64,000 bases of DNA from an uncultured Lachnospiraceae bacterium (GTDB lineage Bacteria > Bacillota > Clostridia > Lachnospirales > Lachnospiraceae): positions 78,595 to 142,594 of the forward strand of contig CAKRHP010000009.1 of NCBI GenBank assembly GCA_934339135.1, in the 5' to 3' direction. The notes beneath the pieces were generated by a model. The model made no database searches. It saw nothing but the letters and a program-made list of their open reading frames with translations, and was not told the DNA's origin. Shown piece after piece: positions 8,952 through 18,605 of this stretch (position 1 is the stretch's first letter; the number at the start of each line of letters is the position of its first letter). The position numbers and the translations under genes are program-made.

Positions 8952-10895
8952 TTACTCTCCGGATGGAACGCTGGAAGAAGTCTCTCCTAATGTTCCGTGA
9001 GGAGTCTCCCATTTTCTTCCGGACTGCTTTACCAGTCCAAGCTTCTCGATCACTTTCAGAGTATTCGTACATTTTGCTGTAATCTGCACTTCCTGGTACC
9101 GTGTTTCCCCTCCATCATCTGTCAGGCTGACAATAAAGCTGTTTGCCTGTTCCTGATAAAAAAGATCACAGTTTCCATCCTGAATATCCCGGAGCAACGC
9201 CTGGTATAATTCGTTTCTAAGCTCCTGATCATCGGTATTATCCTCCAATAACGGATAACCTTCTTCTTCACTGAGCCACTTGGAAACCATCTCGTCTCCA
9301 TCCTTTACCCATTCAACAGACATACCGCTCACATACATGGCCTTTTGGAGTTTTGTCTCATAGCCCTTCCCATAAAGCAGCTCGCACATGTCCGGCTGTT
9401 TTCTGATAAACTGCTTCATTCGATTCATCATCTTTTTGCCCTCACCGGAAGCTTCCACCTGATAATACAATGTTCTCTCTTTTCCCCCTGTCAGAGTGTA
9501 CTTGATCCGGATGGCATTCTGATTTCCATCACTGCTTTCCCGAATATTTCTTCCATATTTCAAAATGTCCTGATTCAACTCATATGCCTGATGGATCGCC
9601 TGAGGATCCGTCAGATAAAATGTTGGCGTTTCATAACTGTTTTCCTCATTATATTCCAGTGAAACACCCACCTTCTGTACCTTATCAAAAGCAGGAAGTC
9701 CGGAACCAAACTGACCATTCCGGACACCGATCATGCCCAGGATCATAAGCACTACAAAAAGCCCCATCCGCCAGTAAGATGTTTTTTTCCAGATAAAGAA
9801 TGATTTATCCAATATCATATTGGCTATGAAATAGAACAGGATCGTCCCTGCTATAACAAGCCCCAGAACAATATTAAATTTTTTGCCATATGCATTATCG
9901 TTTATAATATTTCCAAAACCGATTGCATATACCCCGGCCGCAAACAAAAGACTGGAACAAAATACAAACACAATCCGGAATACCGGTCTGCCCCAGGAAA
10001 ATGCAATAACATCTCCCGCAGCCTCTAACTGACGGATCCGATATAGTCCAATGGCAATCGCCAGCAAAAGAGCAGCCGGGATCAGATAAAAGGCATCTTT
10101 TCCTATTTCCTGCAGCAGCTGATCATAATTCATGACCGCATCGTTGCCATCAACCATCGTATATGTCCCCCGGGCATATCCCTGCAAGGAATGTGTCATA
10201 AAAAATACCACCGGAGTCAATCTTCTGATCAAAGGATTTTCCACGATATCATATAGATCAAATCCCTGATTACCATAGACAAATATCTCCGCCAGCATAG
10301 AATAAAGCATTGCCACCCCTGCCACAAGACAATTGAGCACACCATAGATCACAAAGCTCATAAATGCATTGCCGGTAACCATCACAACAGCACAAGCCAG
10401 ATTGTAATAAAAAAACACCTGAAGGATCCATTCCAGCAGATAAATCCCTGCATATGGAAGAATGACCCCAACGCCATTGGTCACACCGATCAGCATCAGG
10501 CAAACCTGAATGATCAACGCCGGAACGATCAGCATGACCATCCCTGCCAGATAGTGACTTGTAAAAATATGGACTCTTTTCATCGGAAAAGAATGCATCG
10601 TATATGTCTCCCGCTCTCTGGTCAGATACAGGAACACACTGGCTGCAATCACAATGCAAAGCACCATAATATAAGGAGACAGACAACTGTTTTGTATATA
10701 GCCGGTCAGGTAATCGATCTTATACTCCGTCTTCGCCGAATGTGTCTGAAGATTATTAATATATGACATCTGCGACAAGGCCGGAATGATCACTCCAATA
10801 AACCCGATCACAAGCTGTAACGTCCACAACGGCCAGAATCTTGTAATATCCTTTTGGAATATCATCTTATTAAAGAATGATGTCTTTGACTTCAT
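8952..10895 (-). CDS. ABC transporter permease (YtrA-regulated type)
   Basis: Membrane half of an ABC system of unknown substrate. The roughly 650-residue protein has about ten hydrophobic segments: a block over residues 25-330, then more near 340-390. A large extracytoplasmic or cytoplasmic C-terminal domain of about 230 residues lacks membrane spans. The ATG at 10895 is chosen because GGAGGTGAGG precedes it; it overlaps the end of the ATPase gene by 26 bp, which implies coupling. Upstream partners are an ATPase and a GntR regulator, the arrangement of envelope-stress ABC systems. No substrate can be read from the sequence. Confidence 0.78.
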   Translation of the reverse strand: MKSKTSFFNKMIFQKDITRFWPLWTLQLVIGFIGVIIPALSQMSYINNLQTHSAKTEYKIDYLTGYIQNSCLSPYIMVLCIVIAASVFLYLTRERETYTMHSFPMKRVHIFTSHYLAGMVMLIVPALIIQVCLMLIGVTNGVGVILPYAGIYLLEWILQVFFYYNLACAVVMVTGNAFMSFVIYGVLNCLVAGVAMLYSMLAEIFVYGNQGFDLYDIVENPLIRRLTPVVFFMTHSLQGYARGTYTMVDGNDAVMNYDQLLQEIGKDAFYLIPAALLLAIAIGLYRIRQLEAAGDVIAFSWGRPVFRIVFVFCSSLLFAAGVYAIGFGNIINDNAYGKKFNIVLGLVIAGTILFYFIANMILDKSFFIWKKTSYWRMGLFVVLMILGMIGVRNGQFGSGLPAFDKVQKVGVSLEYNEENSYETPTFYLTDPQAIHQAYELNQDILKYGRNIRESSDGNQNAIRIKYTLTGGKERTLYYQVEASGEGKKMMNRMKQFIRKQPDMCELLYGKGYETKLQKAMYVSGMSVEWVKDGDEMVSKWLSEEEGYPLLEDNTDDQELRNELYQALLRDIQDGNCDLFYQEQANSFIVSLTDDGGETRYQEVQITAKCTNTLKVIEKLGLVKQSGRKWETPHGTLGETSSSVPSGE

Positions 10896-11796
10896 AATCC
10901 TCACCTCCCAATTCATAAATAAAGATTTCTTCCAGTGTCAGCGGCAGCATATCCATAACAAGCGGATGGAAGGTCGCGAGATAATCCCCCAATTCTCTCT
11001 GATCTCCCTTTACGATCAGGGTATGTACCCTGCCAAGCTGCGTATGGTTCATCACCTCAAAACGTCCTGTGATATCCGGCACCTCATCCCCCTCAAATGC
11101 CATCTGCAGCTTTGTCACGCTTCCCTGAAGCTCACTCAGGGAACGCTCCAGGATCACCTGTCCCTTATGCATGATCCCCACATGATCACAGACATCCTCC
11201 AGCTCTCTCAGATTGTGAGAAGACACCAGCACCGTCATCTGCTCCTCACTCACTGCATTCAAAAGAATATTCCAGATCTGACGGCGCATCACCGGATCCA
11301 GTCCGTCCACCGGCTCATCCAATACCAGAAGCTGCGGCTTACAGCTGATCGCCAGCAAAAAGGCTGCCTGCTTCTGCATTCCCTTCGACATCCGGCGGAT
11401 ATTTCTCTTCCGGTCTACCGCCGGAAAACAATCCATCAGCTTATCAAAAAGCTCCGTATCAAAAGTAGGATAGATCCCTTCATAATACTTTTTCATTTCT
11501 TTCAGATTTGCCTGACGGAAATAGAAAATATCATCCGGTATAAACGTGAGTTTTGCCTTTGCGGCAGGGTTTTCAAACACCTTTTCCCCATCCACGAAAA
11601 GCTCTCCACTGTCCTGTCGGAATATCCCCGTCACATGACGAAGCAGCGTAGACTTTCCTGCTCCGTTTGGTCCAACCAGACCATAAACTGCCCCCTTGGG
11701 TACATGAAAGCTCGCATGATCAAGGGCCTGAAAATCTCCGAACCTTTTACATATATCTTTTCCCTGAATCAAATTAATTCCCCTCCATTCTTTCAT
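10870..11796 (-). CDS. ABC transporter ATP-binding protein
   Basis: Cytosolic ATPase driving the adjacent permease. It has Walker A GPNGAGKST near residue 43, the signature RMSKGMQKQ near 143, Walker B LLVLDEP near 160 and the H-loop SSHN near 195, with a C-terminal extension of about 85 residues ending at 308. The start overlaps the gntR stop (ATGA) and the stop overlaps the permease start, so all three are one operon. The family resembles YtrB and BcrA-type ATPases used for efflux or stress response; the exact role is unknown. Confidence 0.9.
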   Translation of the reverse strand: MKEWRGINLIQGKDICKRFGDFQALDHASFHVPKGAVYGLVGPNGAGKSTLLRHVTGIFRQDSGELFVDGEKVFENPAAKAKLTFIPDDIFYFRQANLKEMKKYYEGIYPTFDTELFDKLMDCFPAVDRKRNIRRMSKGMQKQAAFLLAISCKPQLLVLDEPVDGLDPVMRRQIWNILLNAVSEEQMTVLVSSHNLRELEDVCDHVGIMHKGQVILERSLSELQGSVTKLQMAFEGDEVPDITGRFEVMNHTQLGRVHTLIVKGDQRELGDYLATFHPLVMDMLPLTLEEIFIYELGGEDYEVKDIIL

Positions 11797-12152
11797 TTTG
11801 AAACATTCCTGATCCGCTCCATTAACTCCTCCGGACTCATCCCCAGGAACTTCAGTTCCTTTACTGTTTTATCAAAGGACTCTAAAAGCTCCTTTTTTCT
11901 CCTTCCATCCGTCTCCGGCACACCGGCTACAAAGCTCCCCTTTCCCGGAATCGTATAAACATATCCTTCCTGCTCCAACTCTCTGTAAGCACGCTGTATT
12001 GTATTAGGATTGATAGTCAGCGATGTTGCAAGTTCCCTCACAGATGGCAGTTTTTCGTCCCTTTTCATCACTTCCTGAATGATCAAATGACGAAATCCAT
12101 CCTTTACCTGCTCATAAATTGGTCGGGCATCCCGGTAATTGAGTTGTATCAC
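11793..12152 (-). CDS. GntR-family regulator, YtrA subgroup
   Basis: A 119-residue winged-helix repressor without a large effector domain. The N-terminal half is the GntR DNA-binding domain (PIYEQVKDGFRHLI, LPSVRELATSLTINPNTIQRAYRELEQEGYV), followed by a short helical tail. This size and linkage to an ABC transporter define the YtrA subgroup. The start codon is GTG at 12152, preceded by GGGGGTGAG. A palindrome in its promoter is the likely self-operator. Family members commonly respond to cell-wall-active compounds; the inducer here is unknown. Confidence 0.9.
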   Translation of the reverse strand: MIQLNYRDARPIYEQVKDGFRHLIIQEVMKRDEKLPSVRELATSLTINPNTIQRAYRELEQEGYVYTIPGKGSFVAGVPETDGRRKKELLESFDKTVKELKFLGMSPEELMERIRNVSK

Positions 12153-12183
12153 GATCTCACCCCCTGTTCACAACTGTGTTTAT

Positions 12184-12208
12184 ACTGTATTAACTCATTT
12201 AATACAGT
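12184..12208 (-). promoter_or_regulatory. operator of the YtrA-type operon
   Basis: A perfect inverted repeat, ACTGTATTAA-N5-TTAATACAGT, lies about 30 bp before the gntR start and downstream of a TTGACT -35 and a TAGTAT/TATACT -10 region. Its position fits autorepression. Confidence 0.75.
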
Positions 12209-12369
12209 TAGTATACTATCATATCATTTTCTAAAAGTCAATCCCCTTAATTTAACGGAATCAAATTTTTAAAACATCTTGAAATCCCGTGAAAAATGGA
12301 CTATTTCATAGAATCTTATATATAACCGCAAATGTCTTGTAAAATTCTTAACATTTTTGTAATTTTTTC

Positions 12370-12398
12370 TTGAAATTTTCTGAAAATTACGATATAAT
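12370..12398 (+). promoter_or_regulatory. promoter of the secreted Cys/His protein
   Basis: TTGAAA, 17 bp, TATAAT, lying 55 bp before the ATG at 12454. The rest of the 12209-12453 stretch is AT-rich with no gene; no riboswitch-like fold was recognised. Confidence 0.7.
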
Positions 12399-12453
12399 TA
12401 TGAACTGTAGTTAACAATTAGCGTAATTTTTCTGTAATATTTGGGGTTTAACA

Positions 12454-13278
12454 ATGAAACATAACATATTAAAAACTTGTGCAGCATTTGCATTATCAAT
12501 GGGAATTATCGCATCTCAGATTTGTTCTACATCTGTAGATGCGTCAAACACAACTTTCAAACAGCAGATCTCCATAGACCGCTATCAGCGCTCTATCGCA
12601 AAAGGATTCCTTGGGAAATCCTACGGATTAGGGAAGAACCAGTACGTTTGTAATACATATGTAGAAAAGGCTCTGGAATCTTTGGAAACAGTCTCTGCAA
12701 AAGAAAATTCCATCGCAGGTATTAAAAATATCAGCAAAAACATTCGTGTTCATAAGGGAAAGAAAAATGCTCCAACCTCCTATGATTGGTCTGCATACCG
12801 TGTAAAGATTTCCTATACATCCGGGATTCTCAACGAGGAGACCAATACATATGAATGGGACAATTCCAAGACAACAACAACGATCAAACGTCACAACAAA
12901 GGGACAAGCCTGAAAAACCTTTCTCTTGGTGATGTTCTGACATACGGACGCGGCGGTGGACATGTTGCTCTTTATTTCGGAGAATTCAACAATATGTCTG
13001 AGGTTGCTTCCCGTCTGGTAGAACTTGGTGTCTATAAAAAGGGCGAATTAAAAAAACGCTGTGATCGTTACGTCAATAAAAAAGGCAAACCTATCATTCG
13101 TAAATATAATGGATGTGGAAACAAATGGCGTATTCATGCTACCTCAAAAGGATTATTGATCGACAACGCCATTGTCAGCAAGCGTTCCAACGGAACTTCT
13201 TCCTTTGGAAAATGGAGCAAAACCATTGCTTCCGGTTTTACAGTTTACGCAGACGGTTTTACAGAAAGTGAAAAATAG
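12454..13278 (+). CDS. secreted protein with NlpC/P60- or CHAP-like Cys/His pattern
   Basis: The N-terminus (lysine, hydrophobic run at about residues 8-25, then SVDAS) is a signal peptide, so the product is exported. A YVCNTYVEKAL segment near residue 65 and GDVLTYGRGGGHVALYFGE near 155 place a Cys and a His as in papain-like NlpC/P60 or CHAP amidases that cut peptidoglycan. The spacing is wider than usual, and the C-terminal 100 residues are basic and not recognised. Monocistronic, with its own promoter and terminator. The enzymatic call is inference; a cell-wall hydrolase or toxin-like role is possible. Confidence 0.6.
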   Translation: MKHNILKTCAAFALSMGIIASQICSTSVDASNTTFKQQISIDRYQRSIAKGFLGKSYGLGKNQYVCNTYVEKALESLETVSAKENSIAGIKNISKNIRVHKGKKNAPTSYDWSAYRVKISYTSGILNEETNTYEWDNSKTTTTIKRHNKGTSLKNLSLGDVLTYGRGGGHVALYFGEFNNMSEVASRLVELGVYKKGELKKRCDRYVNKKGKPIIRKYNGCGNKWRIHATSKGLLIDNAIVSKRSNGTSSFGKWSKTIASGFTVYADGFTESEK

Positions 13279-13301
13279 CAAAAACATTATTAGGAATTTA
13301 T

Positions 13302-13335
13302 AAAGCCAGCGGAGATTATCCCGCTGGCTTTTTCT
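13302..13335 (+). terminator. terminator after the secreted Cys/His protein
   Basis: An 11-bp stem (AAAGCCAGCGG with CCGCTGGCTTT), 8-nt loop, and T-rich tail. Confidence 0.9.
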
Positions 13336-13359
13336 TTCATCACAACATCCGAAGTTATA

Positions 13360-14205
13360 TCATTTTTGAACAGATAAACACATGCTCTTCCCGATCATTA
13401 TGGCCTTGGAATCTGCCCCATGACCAATCTGTTTTGTTTTCGCAATCGGAAGATCTCTTCTCACAAAACGCTGCAACAAGATCGGAGCTGCATCTATGCC
13501 ATTCTCCTGCTCTAACTGTGTAAATGTCCCCAACAGGATACCTACACATCGGTCAAACACCCCCATCTGCTGCAGCTGACTGAAATATGCTGTGATCCGT
13601 GACATGCCCCCGCTTAAGCTTTCCAATAAAAGGATCCTGTCATGGCAGTCAGGAAAATAATCCGTCCCTGCCAGCTTCAGCAGGCAGCGTATATTTCCTC
13701 CTATCACAATCCCTTCCATCTCCGTTCCCTGTATGAAATGGTAATCAAACCGAAACAGATCATCTCCTTTACGTTGCAGCATCTGATAAAATTTCTCCTG
13801 CTGTTCCTGCCCGCAAACTCCTATGAGATTCCGAATCTGATACAACACTCCGGGATTCCCTGTTTTGCTGTAGATCCCGTTGAGTATTGATGTCAGGTCG
13901 CTATATCCCCAGAAGGTTTTTCCAGAATCAGCAATCCTCTTGTAATCCAGGTATGGCAGCAGCTCATTAGCCAGATCTCCTCCTGATATATCAAAAACAT
14001 CATGGATGTCATCATTGTCATATAACGCCATTAATGCCTGCGCTTTCTGCTTTGCCGTTCCGATTCCCTGATATAAGTACGGACTCATTATGACCGATAT
14101 ATTCATCTGATATAATGTTTCCCGCAGCTTCTGTACTACCTCGCCCTGGTTCTCTGTTAAACCATCAGAACAACACACAATCCCCGCCTGCTGTCTTATC
14201 TGCAT
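13360..14205 (-). CDS. S66-family serine peptidase (LD-carboxypeptidase/MccF-like)
   Basis: The S66 triad is visible: nucleophile Ser in WGYSDLT near residue 99, Glu in LLLESLS near 194 and His in IGHGADSK near 263. The FDISGGDLANELLPYLD block also fits. Family members cleave LD-linked murein tetrapeptides or, as MccF, inactivate peptidyl-nucleotide antibiotics and give self-immunity. There is no signal peptide, so it is cytosolic. AAGGAG precedes the ATG. It is the last gene after two exporter ATPases and an AraC regulator, which hints at peptide immunity, though murein recycling is equally possible. Confidence 0.85.
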   Translation of the reverse strand: MQIRQQAGIVCCSDGLTENQGEVVQKLRETLYQMNISVIMSPYLYQGIGTAKQKAQALMALYDNDDIHDVFDISGGDLANELLPYLDYKRIADSGKTFWGYSDLTSILNGIYSKTGNPGVLYQIRNLIGVCGQEQQEKFYQMLQRKGDDLFRFDYHFIQGTEMEGIVIGGNIRCLLKLAGTDYFPDCHDRILLLESLSGGMSRITAYFSQLQQMGVFDRCVGILLGTFTQLEQENGIDAAPILLQRFVRRDLPIAKTKQIGHGADSKAIMIGKSMCLSVQK

Positions 14206-14261
14206 ATTTTTTCTCCTTCACTCTGATTCCTCGACTTCTGTTATGTACGTAGAACAACACT

Positions 14262-14612
14262 TTAACCGACTTTTCCGCTGTCATGACACTTTTTCCTTCT
14301 GGCTTCTCCCGGAGTCATACCAAACTCTCTCTTAAAGGAGCGGATAAAGGAGGATTCATGCTCAAATCCACTGTCATATGCAATGTCACTAATCCTTCTT
14401 TCCGTATTGTATAATAAGTCCATGGCTCTTTTCAACTTCTGACTCCTGACATATTCCGCCAGAGGTATTCCAAAATGTTCCTTAAACACTGACTGCAAAT
14501 ATGTTGGAGAAAGATAAACATGCTTCGCTATTTCTTCTACGGTCAATTTCTCCGTCAGATTATCTTCTATATATGTAAATACACTGTTAAAAACATCATC
14601 TTCCTTACTCAT
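14262..14612 (-). CDS. AraC-family transcriptional regulator, DNA-binding domain only
   Basis: A 116-residue protein made almost wholly of the double helix-turn-helix AraC domain: LTVEEIAKHVYLSPTYLQSVFKEHFG is the first motif and ISDIAYDSGFEHESSFIRSFKREFGMTP the second. There is no ligand domain, as in SoxS/Rob-type short activators. The ATG at 14612 is chosen because GGGGAGG lies 6 nt before it; longer in-frame starts lack a site and run into the exporter gene. It sits just after two ABC exporter genes and may activate them; direct repeats in their promoter support this. Confidence 0.87.
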   Translation of the reverse strand: MSKEDDVFNSVFTYIEDNLTEKLTVEEIAKHVYLSPTYLQSVFKEHFGIPLAEYVRSQKLKRAMDLLYNTERRISDIAYDSGFEHESSFIRSFKREFGMTPGEARRKKCHDSGKVG

Positions 14613-14652
14613 GTACTGCCTCCCCTCCATGTTGGTCATTGCACATCGGCTT

Positions 14653-16491
14653 TTATACTGCTTCCATGTCCACCTCATCCTGATAGTAATATGCCTGTTT
14701 TTCAAACATTGCTGCATATTTACCTCCCAACTCCATCAACTCCCGGTGATTTCCTTCCTCTATGATCTGACCGTTCTCAAACATATAAATCCGATCAGCA
14801 TCTCTTGTAGTAGATAATCGATGAGATATGAAGATCACCGTGGCATCCCCTGCATTTTTCATCATATTGGTATTTAATCTGTACTCCGCCAAAGGATCCA
14901 GGGCACTGGATGGTTCATCCAGAATCGCCAGTGACAATCTGCCTGTTCTGGCAAACATTCTGGCAATCGCAACCTTTTGAGACTCTCCACCAGACAGCAT
15001 GGTCCCGTCTTCCCTGAATTCCCTTGTCATATTGGAATCAAGACCATCCGGCAGTCTCTCCAGCTTTTTCTCAAAATCTGCCAATCTAAGTGCCTGAAGC
15101 ACCCTCTCCCTGTCTCCTTCCTTTTCTTCATCCATCAGAACATTTTCTACAAGTGTAGCACCATAAATCTGATAGTCCTGAAAGACTGCGCCAATGCGAT
15201 CCCGGTATTCCTTTGTCCCATATTCTCTGATGTCGTGACCACCATAACAGATGCTCCCCTCTGACACATCATAAAGATGCATCAACAACTTAACAAAGGT
15301 CGTCTTACCTGCACCATTTTCTCCGACAAACGCCACCTTTTCTCCCGGATGGATCGTCATGGAAATATGATGAAGGGTATCCTGATCCGCCCCATCATAC
15401 CGGAAAGACATATCTTTAATCTCCAATGTCTGTCTTTCCTCCGACATCCTGCGTATTCCTTCCCTGTTTTCAATCTGTATCTCATAATCCACAAAGCGCC
15501 GGAAGCGTTCTGCGAACTGCCCCACCTTTTGAAAACGCACAAAAGCATAATTTAAACCGTCGAGATTATTTCGAATCCCCTCTTCTGCATTGTTCATGGC
15601 TGCCACATCCCCCAGATGGATGCTTTTCTTAACTAACGCAAGATATCCAAGATACACCGGAATCGCAAAATCCGACATCACCGTAAAGGTACATATCCAA
15701 TTGACCAGAGAAAGTATCGCAATCCTGATCCCAATCGCATGTGCCTGATCCATAACCTCATCCACAGCTTCATTGAATTGAAGCTGCAGCGGCACCCGGA
15801 TATCGGAAAGTTTGATCTCCTTCGCATATTCCGGCTGATAAAATACCCGCTTGGAATAATCAGCTTTACGCATAATACGCTTGTATTCCATGTCATAGTT
15901 GTATTCATACTCTGTAATCTTAAAACGGGTCACAATATTGATCACAAAACCGGCAATCGGAAAAACTGCGATCACAGGATTTACGGAAAGAACCAATGCT
16001 CCCAGCGTAAAAATACCGGCAACGTGTCCTATAATATAGCCTGTCGACATCACTCCCGTCATTAACATCTCCTCCGACTGAGAAGCGGCGATCACAAAAT
16101 CATCAAAGTAATCTTTATTGTCATAGCAGATCAGATCAATATCTGCTGCCTTTCGGATAAATCGTCTCTGCACTGTACCGGCCACCTTCAGGAATCGCAC
16201 CTCAACCCAGTTTTCCAAAGCAATCTCTGTAGCATCACTGATGGTTAAAATGGCAATCCCCGCAAACACAAATAAAACTGCCTGCACCAGATCTCCCTGC
16301 CGATCCTGCATCATCTGAATGAAATACTTCAAAAACAAGGTACTATATACCGCATATGTCACAGAACAGATCAGATATCCTGCAAATATCGTGATCACCG
16401 CTCTCCGATCTACCTCCATGGCAAATTTCATAATATAAGCCACATTGGAAACCAGCCTGCGGATGGATATTTTGTCCTTCTCCTTATTCAT
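14653..16491 (-). CDS. ABC exporter half-transporter (membrane-ATPase fusion), second of a pair
   Basis: An N-terminal membrane domain with about six helices (residues 30-310) is fused to a C-terminal ATPase with Walker A GENGAGKTT near 395, signature LSGGESQ near 495 and Walker B LAILDEP near 518. The ATG at 16491 follows GGGAGGAGG and overlaps the end of the partner gene by 8 bp. The paired fused half-transporters are expected to form a heterodimeric exporter for a peptide, lipid or drug. No C39 peptidase domain is present, so it does not cleave a leader itself. Substrate unknown. Confidence 0.87.
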   Translation of the reverse strand: MNKEKDKISIRRLVSNVAYIMKFAMEVDRRAVITIFAGYLICSVTYAVYSTLFLKYFIQMMQDRQGDLVQAVLFVFAGIAILTISDATEIALENWVEVRFLKVAGTVQRRFIRKAADIDLICYDNKDYFDDFVIAASQSEEMLMTGVMSTGYIIGHVAGIFTLGALVLSVNPVIAVFPIAGFVINIVTRFKITEYEYNYDMEYKRIMRKADYSKRVFYQPEYAKEIKLSDIRVPLQLQFNEAVDEVMDQAHAIGIRIAILSLVNWICTFTVMSDFAIPVYLGYLALVKKSIHLGDVAAMNNAEEGIRNNLDGLNYAFVRFQKVGQFAERFRRFVDYEIQIENREGIRRMSEERQTLEIKDMSFRYDGADQDTLHHISMTIHPGEKVAFVGENGAGKTTFVKLLMHLYDVSEGSICYGGHDIREYGTKEYRDRIGAVFQDYQIYGATLVENVLMDEEKEGDRERVLQALRLADFEKKLERLPDGLDSNMTREFREDGTMLSGGESQKVAIARMFARTGRLSLAILDEPSSALDPLAEYRLNTNMMKNAGDATVIFISHRLSTTRDADRIYMFENGQIIEEGNHRELMELGGKYAAMFEKQAYYYQDEVDMEAV

Positions 16492-18307
16492 AGACACACG
16501 CCTCCTCCCTGTTCTTGTAATTCTTTGCCTGAAGCCGGAACATCCGGGCATACTTTCCGTTCCGCTCCATCAATTCATCGTGGGTGCCACTCTCCACAAT
16601 GCTTCCCTGCTCCAGAAAACAGATCCTGTCTGCGATCCGTGCCGAAGAAAGGCGGTGGGAAATAAAAAATACAGTCCGCCCCTCCGATGCCTCCAGCATA
16701 TTGTTGTACATATTAAACTCTGCAATAGGATCCAGAGCACTGGATGGCTCATCCAATATGACAATATCCGGCTTCTTGGCAAAGACTCTGGCAATGGCAA
16801 TCTTCTGTGCCTGACCGCCGGAACAGATAAATCCGCTATCGTCAAACTCTTTTGTAACCATACTGTCTATGCCATCGGGTAATTTGTCTAATACATCTCC
16901 AAACTGCGCTTTGCGCAGAGACTCTGTCACCAAAGCCCTCTCCTCCTCCGTTTCAGGCTCTTTCATCAATACATTGTGGGAAAGAGGCAGCGAAAAGATC
17001 TGCAGATCCTGAAACACGGTTCCAAAATGCTTCTGATAATCTCTTTTGTTATACTCCCGGATGTCTACACCTCCTACAGATATCTTTCCCTGCTGAACCG
17101 GATATAATCCCATTAACAATTTCGCCAAAGTAGTCTTGCCGGCACCGTTTTCTCCCACCAGAGCGATCCTCTCGCCCTTTCGGATATGCAGTGACAAATC
17201 CCTGATCACCGGTTTTTCACTGCCTGTATACCGAAAACTCACATGATCCAGTTCTATGTCTCCCAGCTCTCCCTGTACCGCTCTGCTGCCATTCTCCATA
17301 GTCTCCTCATCCATCTCCAGAAACTCCTGCAGATTATTCATATACATACAGTTCTTGCCGGCCTCCATATAATTTTTGATGGCAGTCTTTACTCTCCATG
17401 CAAAATAATCCACGCTTCCCAATGTCGCCACGTACAGGCCGATCTTTGCCTCTCCTGTAGTCTTAAGAACAACACTCACATAAATATATGTCAACAGGAT
17501 CGGCAGTCCAAAGATCACCAGATCCTGCACCTGCTTATAAAAATTGATCTGCCGGTACATCCGGGCATAAAGCTCCTGTCTGCTGTCAAAACTCTCCTTA
17601 TGCTCACGAAGCAGCACCTTGCGGATATTGTATAACCGGATCTCTCCCGCATATTTTTTCTCATAGAAGACACGCTTCACATACTCTGCGGTACGCTTAT
17701 CCCTGGTCTCCTCCAGCCGAAGCCCATACTGCAGCTTATTGATCCGGGAACTGAACAGAAACGATGCCACGATCGATGGCAGCGAAAAAACAAGCATCAC
17801 CGGGTCCACACGGGCAATCAGAAAAACAGCGGCAACAGCGGATAAAGCGCATCCTGTCGCCCATGCCAGTGAATACAGACCATCCATCGCCTTTGTCAGA
17901 CATTCATCCAATGCTCTGGCAAACTTATCGTAAAAATCCGGCTGCTCATACTTTGTCAATTCAATACGGACAGCCTTGTCTATGACGCGGTTAAAAATGT
18001 ACGCATATACCTTCGGTGTCTTCCTGCGGATATAATATGCATGCCATGCTGACACCAGATGAATACAGATATGTCCAAGACAGAACAATGTCACAAAACG
18101 AAGAAGTCCCATAAACGACTGTCCGTTTTCAATATATGAATAAATCATCTGTAGCATCAGAATAAAGAAAAATGACATATATACTTCTTCTGTACAGTTT
18201 TTATAAAAAGACAGCAAAATACAGCCTTTATCAGCCCTCCAAATAGTCCGCACAGTATAGCACATGCTATTCCATACTCCCATTTTCTGAGGAGTCTTCT
18301 CTTCCAT
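16484..18307 (-). CDS. ABC exporter half-transporter, first of a pair
   Basis: Membrane domain (about six helices, residues 30-320) followed by an ATPase with Walker A GENGAGKTT near 370, a signature reading CSGGQAQ near 470 and Walker B IVILDEP near 493. The partner has LSGGESQ; such asymmetry is common in heterodimeric exporters. The ATG at 18307 is preferred over 18313 because AAGGGAG is then properly spaced. The transcript begins downstream of AraC-like direct repeats. A micro-ORF 300-430 bp upstream could encode the cargo. Confidence 0.87.
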   Translation of the reverse strand: MEEKTPQKMGVWNSMCYTVRTIWRADKGCILLSFYKNCTEEVYMSFFFILMLQMIYSYIENGQSFMGLLRFVTLFCLGHICIHLVSAWHAYYIRRKTPKVYAYIFNRVIDKAVRIELTKYEQPDFYDKFARALDECLTKAMDGLYSLAWATGCALSAVAAVFLIARVDPVMLVFSLPSIVASFLFSSRINKLQYGLRLEETRDKRTAEYVKRVFYEKKYAGEIRLYNIRKVLLREHKESFDSRQELYARMYRQINFYKQVQDLVIFGLPILLTYIYVSVVLKTTGEAKIGLYVATLGSVDYFAWRVKTAIKNYMEAGKNCMYMNNLQEFLEMDEETMENGSRAVQGELGDIELDHVSFRYTGSEKPVIRDLSLHIRKGERIALVGENGAGKTTLAKLLMGLYPVQQGKISVGGVDIREYNKRDYQKHFGTVFQDLQIFSLPLSHNVLMKEPETEEERALVTESLRKAQFGDVLDKLPDGIDSMVTKEFDDSGFICSGGQAQKIAIARVFAKKPDIVILDEPSSALDPIAEFNMYNNMLEASEGRTVFFISHRLSSARIADRICFLEQGSIVESGTHDELMERNGKYARMFRLQAKNYKNREEACVYE

Positions 18308-18359
18308 TTTCATCTCTCCCTTACTTATCTCTCTATCTATAAAATGTTTTATATGATTT

Positions 18360-18435
18360 ATTGTATCAAAAGGGAAATATTATTTCTTAGCATTTTATGC
18401 GAACATTTGTTCTGTTTTATGAATAATATGCGAAC
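18360..18435 (-). promoter_or_regulatory. promoter of the ABC exporter pair with AraC-like direct repeats
   Basis: On the minus strand a TACAAT -10 (18360-18365) has no good -35. Two direct copies of TATGCGAAC (read on the plus strand, 18396-18404 and 18427-18435) are 31 bp apart, three helical turns. The nearer copy sits just upstream of the expected -35, the layout of an AraC-activated promoter. Confidence 0.5.
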
Positions 18436-18605
18436 TGTACAATTCATCCTGCCAAAATATATGCCACAAGATAAAAAGAAACTATATTATCTCTGTAAAA
18501 CTCTACAATATGCCATGAAATATCATTTCCCGACAGAGTCTTACATGTAATACAGTTTTAGAATAATTCTGAATCTTAATAACAGCTATCCTGATCATAG
18601 CCTAA

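Noticed and set aside
18344..18550. A 68-codon frame on the plus strand in the exporter promoter region
   Set aside because: No ribosome site; composition follows AT-rich noncoding DNA and it overlaps the exporter's promoter on the other strand.
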